DNA of 13,914 nt from NCBI GenBank assembly GCA_003140115.1, contig PLIQ01000054.1:4851-18764 (forward strand), given 5' to 3'. Positions 1-6,996 of this stretch are shown here, one piece after another (position 1 is the stretch's first letter; each line of letters opens with the position of its first letter). Made by a program: the position numbers and the translations under genes. The DNA comes from Actinomycetota bacterium. Its GTDB lineage: Bacteria > Actinomycetota > Actinomycetes > Streptosporangiales > Streptosporangiaceae. The notes beneath the pieces were generated by a model, which had not been told where the DNA came from, ran no database searches, and saw only the letters and a list, made by a program, of their open reading frames with translations.

Positions 1-164
1 CGAGTCTCGTCGTACTGCTCCCGCGCCCGCCACGCCCTCAGGTACGTGTCCTGGACCAAGTCCTCTGCGTCGTGAGCCGAGCCGAGCATCCGGTAGCAGT
101 ACGCCAGCAGCTCCGTCCGGAACGGTTCGACCAGGCGATCGAAGCCTTCTACCTTCGTGGTCAC
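1..164 (-). CDS. ECF sigma factor, SigG-like (5' part only)
   Basis: Only the N-terminal ~55 residues are in the window; the rest lies beyond the left edge. The visible protein contains [20 protein letters not shown] followed by [20 protein letters not shown], which is sigma-70 region 2: the core-RNA-polymerase binding helix with the DAEDLVQD signature. Group IV sigma factors direct RNA polymerase to a small stress or surface regulon. The close fit to the SigG type is from knowledge of the family, many of which carry a C-terminal SnoaL-like domain; that part cannot be seen here. The start is uncertain. GTG at 164 has GAAGGG about 7 bases upstream; GTG at 170 has AGGAG 11 bases upstream; ATG at 200 has no good ribosome site. 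It lies downstream of the methyltransferase gene on the same strand with a gap of over 100 bases that is AT-richer and holds a palindrome, so it probably has its own promoter. Confidence 0.85.
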   Translation of the reverse strand, partial: MTTKVEGFDRLVEPFRTELLAYCYRMLGSAHDAEDLVQDTYLRAWRAREQYDET

Positions 165-227
165 GTCCACGCCCTTCTCTGCTCCTATCGAGACCACCAT
201 ACCCCCGGGAAAGGAGCGGATATGTAA

Positions 228-242
228 ACAATTTTGAATTGT
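228..242. promoter_or_regulatory. 6-3-6 palindrome upstream of the sigma gene
   Basis: ACAATT-TTG-AATTGT is a perfect inverted repeat in the unusually AT-rich stretch upstream of the ECF sigma gene. Its position, 28 bases before the most upstream possible start, fits an operator or promoter element. No regulator can be assigned from sequence, and an AT-rich palindrome could be coincidental. Confidence 0.35.
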
Positions 243-319
243 ACTTCTGAGCTGGTCTTAGCGTAGGGAAACTTGGTTACCCTTCGTCGTGTTGCCGGGC
301 CAGGAGGGCCCCGCGGCAG

Positions 320-1078
320 TCAGCCGGCCTGCAGGACAAAGAAGATGAAACACAGGAAGGCCTGCTTGTCCACGAGGACGTCGGGGAACAGTTCGCGGGC
401 GCCTGGTGCGGGGGGTGGTTCGCTGATGACCGCTATCCGGAAGCCGGCCGCGGTGAAGGCGTCGGTCATCGCGTGCAGCGGCCGGTGCCAGAAACTCATC
501 ACAGCGGTCTGGCCGCCCATGGTCCACTGTGCGGTGTGGTTATAGGTCGCGAAATAGTCGGGCTTGCGGCCGGCCTCGCGGTGCATGAGGTTCACGGCGA
601 AGGGATGGTCGACGGACACGATCAGCCGTCCGCCGGGCTTGAGCACGCGCCGTAGCTCGGCGAGGGCCGGCCCCCAGTCCTGCAGGTAGTGCAGGACCAG
701 GGATGCGGTGACATCGTCGAACGTGTCGTCGGGGAACGGTAGCGTGCTGCCCAGGTCGGCTACCTGCAGGTCCGCGCCGTCGCCGAGCCGCCGCCGGGCC
801 AGCCTGAGCATTCCGGCGCTGTTGTCGATGCCGGTCACGATGGCGCCCCGGTCGCGCAGCGCCGCGAACAGGGGGCCGGAGCCGCAGCCGGCGTCGAGGA
901 TCCGCCGGCCGGCCACGTCACCGGCCAGATCCAGGATCGCGGGGCGCGCGTAATAGCCATTGATGAGGTTGGCCTCAGTTTCGGCCGAGTACGCCTCGGC
1001 GAAGCTGTCATAGTCGTTGGCCACGGCCCGGTTTTGCGGCTCGGCAGAACCCTCGGGAACGGAAGGCACGCGGCCCAT
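320..1078 (-). CDS. class I SAM-dependent methyltransferase
   Basis: This 252-residue soluble protein has the motifs of a class I (Rossmann-fold) methyltransferase in the normal order. Motif I is ILDAGCGSGPL (residues 60-70), the SAM glycine loop. Motif II is VTGIDNSAGM (81-90), whose acidic Asp binds the ribose. PFPDDTFDDVTASLVLHYLQ (114-133) is the motif IV region, and LKPGGRLIVSVDHPF (146-160) is the post-motif strand. It resembles the UbiE/Methyltransf_11 group; the acceptor substrate cannot be inferred. The start codon is ATG with only a weak AGG upstream, so an internal start near the VANDYDSFAEAY segment is possible, since the first ~18 residues look non-conserved. It lies about 120 bases downstream of the hot-dog protein gene on the same strand, so co-transcription is possible but not shown. 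Confidence 0.9.
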   Translation of the reverse strand: MGRVPSVPEGSAEPQNRAVANDYDSFAEAYSAETEANLINGYYARPAILDLAGDVAGRRILDAGCGSGPLFAALRDRGAIVTGIDNSAGMLRLARRRLGDGADLQVADLGSTLPFPDDTFDDVTASLVLHYLQDWGPALAELRRVLKPGGRLIVSVDHPFAVNLMHREAGRKPDYFATYNHTAQWTMGGQTAVMSFWHRPLHAMTDAFTAAGFRIAVISEPPPAPGARELFPDVLVDKQAFLCFIFFVLQAG

Positions 1079-1196
1079 CGTGTCAGACCTGGCCCGTCCC
1101 GTTATCGGTTTGGGCCGGGGCCGTGCTGCTCTCGTGTGCTGCTCGAACCAGTGGGTACTCAGGCCGCCGCGGCCTACAACGCGCAGCGGTGCCCGG

Positions 1197-1988
1197 TCAC
1201 GACGCTCCTTCAGCGACTGGCGCCGGAACCGGGCGCGGCACGGTCAGCCAAACGGTCCTGGCCGCGGCGAGCACCTGGCCGCCGGGCCCGAGCAGCGCCG
1301 ACCCGGCCAGCAGTTTACGGCCGTCCCGCCCGTCCGGCCAGGCGATCACCAGGCACTGGTCGCCGGCCATAGGCAGCCCGGCCAGGCTGGCCGTCATCCG
1401 GCCGAGCAGGATGGCGGTGTCCCGGGCTAGGCCGACGGCCTCGGCGGCGGCGATCCCGCTGGGACAATCAAGCGCCGCCCAGGCCACCTCCGGCCGCACC
1501 CTCCCGCCGGCGTCGGTGACCGACGGGTCCGGTGTCCACGGCGCCGCCCACACCGCCCTGCCAGCCAGCGGCCCGGGGAAGATCCGCAGCCCGTCGCCGG
1601 GCCCGCGGGCCGTCCCGCACACAAAGCAGTCAGGGAACATCGGGTCGGTGTAGTAGCGCGCGCCGCCGGCCACCGCACGCGCTTCGGCTAGCGAGACCGG
1701 ACCCGGTATCTCTAGTGCCGGGCCGTCCGGCGAGCCGGTTGCCTCGGCGATCAGCGTGCCGTCTTGGTAGATGCGGACTGAGCTTTCGCTGCCGCGTTCG
1801 ACGGCCATGGGCGTGGCCAGCGGAGGTGGCCGGCGCAGCGTCACCGTCACCGGGCCATCGACGTGCGCGGCGATCCGTCCGCAGACGTAGCCACCGTTGC
1901 CGCTGCCCGGGGGGCCGCAGAAACGGGACGCGATAACCAGGGGATCTGTCGTGCCGGTGTCCGAGGTGATTACTGGGCTAGGTTTCAT
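1197..1988 (-). CDS. double hot-dog thioesterase-like protein
   Basis: This 263-residue cytoplasmic protein resembles a conserved actinobacterial family that is usually left as hypothetical and is related to thioesterase (hot-dog) folds. Visible signatures are RFCGPPGSGNGGYVCGRIA near residues 22-40, VTLRRPPPL (~49-57), FPDCFVCGTARGPGDGLRIF in the middle, VAWAALDCPSG, and the C-terminal AWPDGRDGRKLLAGSAL. The two halves each look like one hot-dog unit, consistent with an intramolecular double hot-dog that would act on acyl-CoA or acyl-carrier esters. This is inferred from family resemblance; no catalytic residue can be named with confidence. The ATG start is well supported by AGGAGG eight bases upstream. 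It is the first gene of a possible three-gene minus-strand run (this gene, methyltransferase, sigma factor), although the gaps of about 120 bases or more argue against tight coupling. Confidence 0.75.
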   Translation of the reverse strand: MKPSPVITSDTGTTDPLVIASRFCGPPGSGNGGYVCGRIAAHVDGPVTVTLRRPPPLATPMAVERGSESSVRIYQDGTLIAEATGSPDGPALEIPGPVSLAEARAVAGGARYYTDPMFPDCFVCGTARGPGDGLRIFPGPLAGRAVWAAPWTPDPSVTDAGGRVRPEVAWAALDCPSGIAAAEAVGLARDTAILLGRMTASLAGLPMAGDQCLVIAWPDGRDGRKLLAGSALLGPGGQVLAAARTVWLTVPRPVPAPVAEGAS

Positions 1989-2019
1989 GTTGCCTGCCTC
2001 CTGTCGTTTCCTCGCTTGG

Positions 2020-2214
2020 CTAAGACCCAGGCGATCGACGCCGGAACGAGGGCCGGGGGATCAGCGCCGGCACGCGGGCCCGGTAATCAGCGTAGGTCTC
2101 GCCCAGGCCCGGCTCGAATAACAGCCGGCGCAGTAAAGGAACCGTGCAGGGCCGGGCAGTACGATGCCGACCCCGGCGATGGCCGGCAGAAACGCCGATG
2201 ACGTCGATGAGCAC
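2020..2214 (-). pseudogene. remnant of an ICMT-like membrane methyltransferase
   Basis: The minus-strand reading frame ends in LLFEPGLGETYADYRARVPALIPR and a TAG stop. This matches the C-terminal signature of isoprenylcysteine carboxyl methyltransferase-like / phospholipid methyltransferase-like membrane proteins, which typically end with E-x-x-L-x-x-x-F-G-x-x-Y-x-x-Y-x-x-R-V-x-x-x-I-P. Upstream in a different frame is a hydrophobic run, AFLPAIAGVGIVLPG, that could be the preceding membrane helix, implying a frameshift near 2150. The frame that contains the tail is closed by TGA near 2258, and no catalytic N-terminal part is visible. I read this as a decayed 3' end about 30 bases upstream of the hot-dog gene start. 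A chance match in GC-rich DNA is possible. Confidence 0.4.
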
Positions 2215-2405
2215 CTGCGAGAAGCTGTTGATGATGGCCGCTCCCTGACCGGCTCGTCAACATTCACGTCACCCGCTGAATCCGCCGCAGGTCTAGGACC
2301 TGATCAGCTCACGCCGAAACCTACGGGGTCGTCCACCCGCCGGCGAACAGGCGGTGCGGACAGACGTCGACCGGGCGACGAGCCGCGACGCGAGCGCCGA
2401 GCGAC
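2215..2405. other. intergenic region before the alpha/beta hydrolase
   Basis: Together with the remnant at 2020-2214 this forms a stretch of about 400 bases without an intact gene between two divergent genes. I see no convincing promoter consensus, hairpin or additional coding signal. The promoter for the plus-strand hydrolase presumably lies here. Confidence 0.4.
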
Positions 2406-3116
2406 ATGAGTATCCGACCGAATATTGTCCTGGTCCACGGCGCGTGGGCCGACGGCTCCTGCTGGACCGACGTCATTGAGCGGCTGCAGGCCGACGGGTA
2501 TACCGTCACCGCGCCGCAGTTCCCGGAGTCCTCGCTGGCCGATGACGTGGCCCGGCTGCGCCAGGTGCTAGACCGCCAGGACGGGCCGACCGTCGTCGCC
2601 GGGCACTCCTACGGCGGGCAGATCATGACCGCTCTGGGCACGGACGCACCGAACGTCGTCGGCCTGGTCTACATCGCCGCCTTCGGGCTGGACGAGGGCG
2701 AATCGATAGGCGGGCTTCTCGCGCAGGGCGGCCCTCCCACCCCCGCGCTGGCCCATCTTGACCTCGACAAGCTGGGTTTCGCGTGGCTGCCGGAGGACGA
2801 CTTCGTCAGCCACTTCGCGGCGGACGTCGACCCGGTCAAGGCGCGGGTGCTGCATGCCGTGCAGCAGCCTCTGTCCGCGTCCACGTTCGAGGACGTGATG
2901 GGCGTCCCCGCCTGGAAATCACACCCATCCTGGTTCCTGGTAGCTGAGAACGATCAGGCCATCCCGCCCGACGCCGAGCGGCAGTTCGCCAAGCGCATGG
3001 GCGCCACTACCGTCGACGTCCTCACCGGCCACCTAGCGATGGTCTCCCACCCCGACGACGTGGCGCAGCTCATCAAGACGGCCGCTGAAGCTGTCCAGCC
3101 AGCGAGTGACCGGTAA
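2406..3116 (+). CDS. alpha/beta hydrolase
   Basis: This 236-residue cytoplasmic protein has the alpha/beta-hydrolase fold. NIVLVHGAWADGSCW (residues 6-20) supplies the HG oxyanion region. GHSYGG (66-71) is the nucleophile elbow with Ser68. Asp183 in FLVAENDQAIPP and His209 in TGHLAMVSHP complete a Ser-Asp-His triad. The layout and length match the short AB_hydrolase_6/esterase group common in actinomycetes, whose members act on small esters or have no assigned substrate. The ATG start has only a weak purine-rich GAGCG upstream, but the N-terminus begins just ahead of the first strand, as normal for the family. It ends about 100 bases before a convergent gene, with a strong hairpin between them. 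Substrate is unknown. Confidence 0.92.
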   Translation: MSIRPNIVLVHGAWADGSCWTDVIERLQADGYTVTAPQFPESSLADDVARLRQVLDRQDGPTVVAGHSYGGQIMTALGTDAPNVVGLVYIAAFGLDEGESIGGLLAQGGPPTPALAHLDLDKLGFAWLPEDDFVSHFAADVDPVKARVLHAVQQPLSASTFEDVMGVPAWKSHPSWFLVAENDQAIPPDAERQFAKRMGATTVDVLTGHLAMVSHPDDVAQLIKTAAEAVQPASDR

Positions 3117-3146
3117 GAAGCTTAGCCAGATCGGTTGTGCACTCTT

Positions 3147-3173
3147 CCCGGCGCCGGACGGTCCGGCGCCGGG
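3147..3173. terminator. bidirectional hairpin terminator
   Basis: A perfect 12-bp inverted repeat, CCCGGCGCCGGA / TCCGGCGCCGGG, with a 3-base loop lies between the stop of the plus-strand hydrolase and the stop of the convergent minus-strand propeller gene. Position and symmetry fit a shared terminator. There is no clear U-tract on either strand, which is common in high-GC actinomycetes. Confidence 0.8.
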
Positions 3174-3218
3174 CTGGGTGCCGTTGTCTTTCGGATCATG
3201 TCCTGCTCAAGCGGGTCG

Positions 3219-4469
3219 TCAGCTCACGGGCTCGGCTGATACCGCGTTGGCGGCCAGCAGGACGGCCTGGCCGGGGACGATCTTCAGGTCGCCCAGGCTG
3301 GTGTGTGATCCGCTGCCGGTACCGAAGCTGGTGGCGCCGGCGGTGAAGGTGAACGCGTTGCCGGTGGTGTCGGCGTAGACGAAGGTGCCGGCCGGGTCGG
3401 CGACGGCCAGCCCGCCCGATGATCCGGACGGCAGCGACGCGGGCGTCTGCCAGCTGCCCCCGGCCAGGTGCCAGGAGTAGGACGAGCCGAAAACGGCGAT
3501 CGCGTTCCCGGCCCCGTCGATCGCGGTGGACACCGAGCTGGAGGGCAGGCTGGACAGTACCGTGGGGCCGCTCCAGGTCCCGGACGGGGACCGGGTCAGC
3601 GCTTCGGTATGGCCCCCCGCTACCGTCCAGGCGACCGACGCCTGCCCGGCGTTGCTGAGCGCGACCTGCGAGGTCCCGATCGGGTTGTAATGGTTAGATC
3701 CGGCTCCGGAAGCGAGCATGACCGGGGCGGAGAACCCGCCGGTGACGGTACCGGAGACGGCCCACAGGTTGTTGAGGCCTCCGTTGAAGGTGATGACCGC
3801 GCCCCCGTCAGGACTGACGGCCAGGCTCAGGCTATGCGCCTGGCCCTGGTCGGCTTCGATCGACAGCGTCGTGGCCGGCCGCCAGCTGCTGCTGCCAGCC
3901 AGGAGAACCGCGTCGGTGACATCACCGGGGTTGGTGGACCAGCCGGCGATGACGTTGCCGGCCCCATCTGTGCTGATCACCAGCCCGCCGTCGGACTCGG
4001 CCAGGCCCAGACCGGTGCTGAGGGTGACCGGCGCGCCCCAGCTGCCGCCGGCCGGATGCACGGCCGCCTCCACGACGGCGGTGCAGGTCGAGCACGGCCA
4101 GTATCCCCAGACCGCGACCGTCTGCCCGGCCGGGGTGACCGCCACGGCGATGCGGTGCCCGGAGCTCGGCGTGTTGCCGCCCGGGCCCAGGTCCGTCGCC
4201 TGCCAGGTCTTCCCGTTCGTGCTGGTGCACACCTGGACATGCGTGGTGCCGTCGGAGGCCGTGAAGGTCCCGCCGGCCGCCATGGCCCCGGCCTGGCTGA
4301 CCGCCACCGAGCTGCCGCACGACCCCGGCAACGCGACCGGCGATGACCACGTAGCGGCCAGCGCGGGCAGCACGGGTGAAATCCCGAACACGGCCGCGCC
4401 CGCCACCGCCACCAGGGCGCCTCGCCCGATCCACCTTCGTGACCGGGTACGCGATTGAGCATGCTGCAT
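3219..4469 (-). CDS. secreted beta-propeller-like repeat protein
   Basis: This 416-residue protein is predicted to be exported. The N-terminus has RSRRWIGRG, a hydrophobic core (about residues 18-34) and a likely cleavage after ALA at 38. The SRRW-I pair is compatible with a Tat signal but not a perfect twin-arginine motif. The mature part has seven similar units beginning W-x-x-P/A-x-x-L at Trp41, Trp89, Trp144, Trp196, Phe246, Trp299 and Trp340, spaced about 41-55 residues, with intervening strands such as SVAVSQAG, AVAVTPAGQTVAVWG, VISTDGAGNVIAGW and STAIDGAGNAIAVFG. This looks like a seven-bladed propeller of the sialidase/WD-like kind; no catalytic Asp-box or Arg triad is seen, so binding rather than enzymatic activity is likelier. 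The chosen ATG has AGGAGGA a few bases upstream; longer readings lack this. A fragment of a second copy lies upstream. Function is unknown. Confidence 0.8.
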   Translation of the reverse strand: MQHAQSRTRSRRWIGRGALVAVAGAAVFGISPVLPALAATWSSPVALPGSCGSSVAVSQAGAMAAGGTFTASDGTTHVQVCTSTNGKTWQATDLGPGGNTPSSGHRIAVAVTPAGQTVAVWGYWPCSTCTAVVEAAVHPAGGSWGAPVTLSTGLGLAESDGGLVISTDGAGNVIAGWSTNPGDVTDAVLLAGSSSWRPATTLSIEADQGQAHSLSLAVSPDGGAVITFNGGLNNLWAVSGTVTGGFSAPVMLASGAGSNHYNPIGTSQVALSNAGQASVAWTVAGGHTEALTRSPSGTWSGPTVLSSLPSSSVSTAIDGAGNAIAVFGSSYSWHLAGGSWQTPASLPSGSSGGLAVADPAGTFVYADTTGNAFTFTAGATSFGTGSGSHTSLGDLKIVPGQAVLLAANAVSAEPVS

Positions 4470-4769
4470 GATGTCCTCCTCCTGACATATGAGACCGCTC
4501 GCCGCGTACGGCCACGGCCAGGACGAAGACACAGACAGGATGCTCATCGCTAATCCCATGACGCCTCCCCGCTACCCCGGCTCGGGCCGTCGCGACAGTC
4601 ATCCCGGCGGGGGCGCACAGCGAAATAGTGCGGCCTGCCGCCTGACACCCCTAGCACGTACCGGCCGCCCGGCCGGTTCAGACCCGGCGGTGAACACAAG
4701 ACGGACTTCTAGACACTTGACATTGCTTCGATCTATCTCGGGCCGCGCCGCAGAACGGTCGGGAGCACC
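4470..4769. other. upstream region of the propeller gene
   Basis: About 300 bases without a convincing gene. It contains the ribosome site AGGAGGA for the propeller gene at its left end and should hold that gene's promoter, but I could not find a clear -35/-10 pair. The remaining sequence shows no recognisable protein in any frame. Confidence 0.4.
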
Positions 4770-5050
4770 ACCGACAGCGAGCCTGGGCCCGTCCGCGTCG
4801 GCAAGCGCCGCTTCGGCCAGGCTGCCGTGTGAACCGCTGCCGGCGCCGAAGCTGGTGGCGCTTGAGGAGGACATGACGCGAAAGACAACGGGCGCCCTCG
4901 CGGTGTAGCGGAGGTGATCCTCGCCGATGCCGACGGTGCAGTGCTTGGCGACCTTGGGGCGGGCTGCGCTGGCACGCCAGGCTCGGGCCGATCCAGCTGT
5001 TCTGCGCGCGCGCCGCCAGGATCTGGACCGCTCACGGTGCTGCTGTGGCG
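4770..5050 (-). pseudogene. decayed 3' fragment of a second propeller gene
   Basis: On the minus strand, one frame reads ATSFGAGSGSHGSL, almost the same as ATSFGTGSGSHTSL near the C-terminus of the propeller protein. At DNA level positions 4815-4862 and 3291-3338 agree at 41 of 48 bases. Upstream in the same frame, VGIGEDHLRYTARAPVVFRV aligns by pattern with the last strands of the intact protein. Further upstream, in a different frame, LAARAQNSWIGPSLA resembles its last W-x-x-P-x-x-L unit (LAGGSWQTPASLP). The frames do not join, there is no start or signal peptide, and the end runs on into unrelated sequence. I therefore call it a frameshifted, truncated duplicate. The 48-base match is direct; the wider extent is inferred. 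Confidence 0.65.
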
Positions 5051-5136
5051 GTAAGGATTTCGTCATCCCATCCGGCCGGTGAACCACAGCCGTCCTGGCT
5101 CCGTGTTACGTGGTAAGGATCGGTCTAGCTGGTCGG

Positions 5137-5152
5137 CGGGCGCTCTCACCGC
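5137..5152 (+). repeat. 16-base upstream box, copy 1
   Basis: CGGGCGCTCTCACCGC occurs here, 60 bases before the GTG of the first Put-Ig gene, and again exactly at 7953-7968. The ~35 bases to its left also align loosely between the two places (GTGT...TGG-TA-GGAT/GTAT...GCTGG), suggesting a shared ancestral promoter or leader region rather than a chance match. Confidence 0.5.
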
Positions 5153-5212
5153 GGTATGCCAGCCTCATTTTCGTGTGCAGTCCCGCAAGGGGCTGACCGG
5201 AGGAGGATCACG

Positions 5213-6568
5213 GTGAGACGAATACCGAAAGCGGCGCTCACGCTCGCGGCCATGATGAGTACGGTGGCGGCGCTGGCGGTGGTGGCCGCGGGCCCGGCGT
5301 CGGCGGCTTACCGGCCGCCGAGCATCCGGCAAGTGTGCGGCGGCACCGAGGAACTCAGCGTATGCGTGCTGCCCCCCGGAGTCACCACCTCGCCGAACAG
5401 CTACTCCGCGGCCATCGCGGTGACCAAGACTGGCATCACCGGCGCCACCGTCACCTTCGCGGTGACCGCGGGCAGCTTGCCGCCCGGCCTGACCATGCCC
5501 GCCCAGGGCGGCTCTGGCACCGTCATCAGCGGGAACCCGACTAAGGCCGGAACGTACGGCTTCACCGTCAAGGCGACCGACGGGGGCCTGACCGCCACGC
5601 TGGCCTACCAGATCACCGTCACCGTGCAGGGCCTGCCGGACCAGCTGCTGTGCACCGCTGCCAACGGCAGCTTCCTGATCAGCGGGGCCTGCGTGCTGCC
5701 CGACGCCGTCCTCGGCCTGCCCTACGCCGGGCACCTGCCTACCAGCCACCAGGCCGGCGGCACGCTCAGCATCGTCTCCGGTGCCCTGCCCCCGGGGTTG
5801 TCCCTGCCCGCCACCTTCACCGGCTCCGGCGAGACCATCAGCGGGACCCCCGCCCAGGCGGACAGCGGCAACACCTACAGCTTCACCGTGCAAGGCACCG
5901 GCGACCAGGGCCAGCCGCTGTATCAGCCCTACCAGATCACGGTGGACCCGAACCAGCCGCTGACCGTCGAGCTGCCCGCCGGCGGACCAGGTGGTACCAG
6001 CTCGCCAGTTCTCTTTCCGGCACCTGCCGAAACGGCGTATGCCCAGGACTTCTTCTCCACCGGCGGGGCCGCGCCCTACACCTGGGCCCTGACCGCCGGG
6101 AAACTCCCGCCCGGCCTCACCCTGCAGACCGACCCCTGCTGCGGCCCGAGGTACGCCAGCAATGAGCTGGCCGGCACGCCGACCACCGCCGGCACCTACA
6201 CCTTCACCATGCAGGTCAGCGACTACAACGGCCAGCAGGCAACCCAGCAATTCAGCCTCACCATCGACCCCATGCCGCCGCTCCAGCTCAGCGGGACCGG
6301 TCCCTGCTGCACGGCCGGCACGGTCGGCGCCGCCTATCCCGCCATCGCCTTCGGCGCCACAGGCGGCCAGCCGCCGTACACGTTCTCGGTCGCCGCCGGG
6401 CAGGTCCCTCCCGGTCTGAGCTTCAGCTCGGGAAACCCCGGAACCTACAACAACAACGTCCTGTCCGGGACGCCCGCCAAGGCAGGCACCTTCGCCTTCA
6501 CGATGAAAGTGACCGACAACCTCGGCGACACCGCGACCCAGGCGTTCAGCATCACGATCGACCCGTAA
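5213..6568 (+). CDS. secreted protein with four Put-Ig modules
   Basis: This 451-residue exported protein starts at GTG with AGGAGG six bases upstream; a longer in-frame ATG at 5156 lacks such a site and would bury the signal peptide. The signal peptide is VRRIPKAALTLAAMM plus a hydrophobic core, ending at PASA (residue 31). Four Put-Ig (He_PIG-like) modules follow, at about residues 60-139, 142-246, 248-352 and 354-451. Each has a G-x-L/V-PPGL turn (SLPPGL, ALPPGL, KLPPGL, QVPPGL) and an S/A-G-N/T-P...Y/F-x-F-T-x-x-x-x-D strand pair. Modules 3 and 4 each contain a Cys-Cys pair (DPCCGP, GPCCTA); eight cysteines in total suggest disulphides outside the cell. Such modules usually form adhesive or structural tandem beta-sandwiches. 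There is no cell-wall anchor or C-terminal membrane helix, so it is probably released. A partial paralogue is at 8313. Binding partner unknown. Confidence 0.85.
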   Translation: MRRIPKAALTLAAMMSTVAALAVVAAGPASAAYRPPSIRQVCGGTEELSVCVLPPGVTTSPNSYSAAIAVTKTGITGATVTFAVTAGSLPPGLTMPAQGGSGTVISGNPTKAGTYGFTVKATDGGLTATLAYQITVTVQGLPDQLLCTAANGSFLISGACVLPDAVLGLPYAGHLPTSHQAGGTLSIVSGALPPGLSLPATFTGSGETISGTPAQADSGNTYSFTVQGTGDQGQPLYQPYQITVDPNQPLTVELPAGGPGGTSSPVLFPAPAETAYAQDFFSTGGAAPYTWALTAGKLPPGLTLQTDPCCGPRYASNELAGTPTTAGTYTFTMQVSDYNGQQATQQFSLTIDPMPPLQLSGTGPCCTAGTVGAAYPAIAFGATGGQPPYTFSVAAGQVPPGLSFSSGNPGTYNNNVLSGTPAKAGTFAFTMKVTDNLGDTATQAFSITIDP

Positions 6569-6666
6569 CCGGATGCTCGCCGGCAGCGGGTCACGAACGG
6601 CGCTCTAACCCGCCCGGCGGTGACGGATGATCGCTTGCCAGTACAGCGATAGCCACCCCCGGAACA

Positions 6667-6702
6667 CCCGGCCGTGACCCAGGAGAGCGGGTCACGGCCG
6701 GG
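6667..6702. terminator. hairpin terminator after the first Put-Ig gene
   Basis: A perfect 14-bp inverted repeat, CCCGGCCGTGACCC / GGGTCACGGCCGGG, with an 8-base loop lies about 100 bases after the stop codon of the first Put-Ig gene. It is a strong candidate for that gene's terminator; no U-tract follows. Confidence 0.75.
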
Positions 6703-6879
6703 CCTGGCGTTCACCTGACTGGCGACCTCAGCAGCCACCATGCCCCGGACGCCAGGCCGGCGCCCACCCGGAACGAAGCGGGTCAGCGGACGTGACGTCG
6801 GTCCCGCTCCGGGAGCCCGGTGATCTCGGCGGCGGGATACGGGAACCGGGAGGTCGTGCGGGGATATCAGCCGAAGCGG

Positions 6880-6971
6880 CGGACAGCCTCAGACGGTCTC
6901 AATCGTGGCCGCATCGCGCACGGCTCAGCCGCAACACCGCGCTGATGGACCTGGCCGCTCAACTGCCCGCA
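6880..6971 (+). pseudogene. scrap of a tyrosine recombinase
   Basis: The plus-strand frame reads HRARLSRNTALMDLAAQLPA at 6912-6971. Actinobacterial integrase/recombinase proteins often carry R-N/x-x-A-L-x-x-L-A-A-x-L-P-A followed by PVLADLLGI in their C-terminal catalytic region. The expected continuation is absent: after LPA the sequence diverges and meets the 3' end of the convergent transporter gene within 26 bases. No catalytic residues, start or upstream domain remain. The resemblance is from memory of the family and covers only about 14 residues, so the assignment is tentative. With 6703-6879 and 6972-6996, which hold nothing else recognisable, this completes the gap between the terminator and the transporter. 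Confidence 0.4.
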
Positions 6972-6996
6972 ACCGGGGCCAAGCGAAGGGCCGCGG

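Noticed and set aside
264..284. Weak GGGAAAC/GTTACCC hairpin between methyltransferase and sigma genes
   Set aside because: Only 6 of 7 pairs in a short stem; too weak to call a terminator.
4470..4559. 30-residue N-terminal extension of the propeller protein
   Set aside because: It would displace the signal peptide; the ATG at 4469 has AGGAGGA directly upstream.
4717..4722. TTGACA, a perfect -35 hexamer
   Set aside because: No acceptable -10 element follows at 16-18 bases, and no plus-strand gene begins downstream at a sensible distance.
5165..6250. Long open frame antisense to the first Put-Ig gene
   Set aside because: Its product is a Gly/Arg/Ala-rich low-complexity sequence without domain, and the opposite strand has a clear modular secreted protein with ribosome site and signal peptide.
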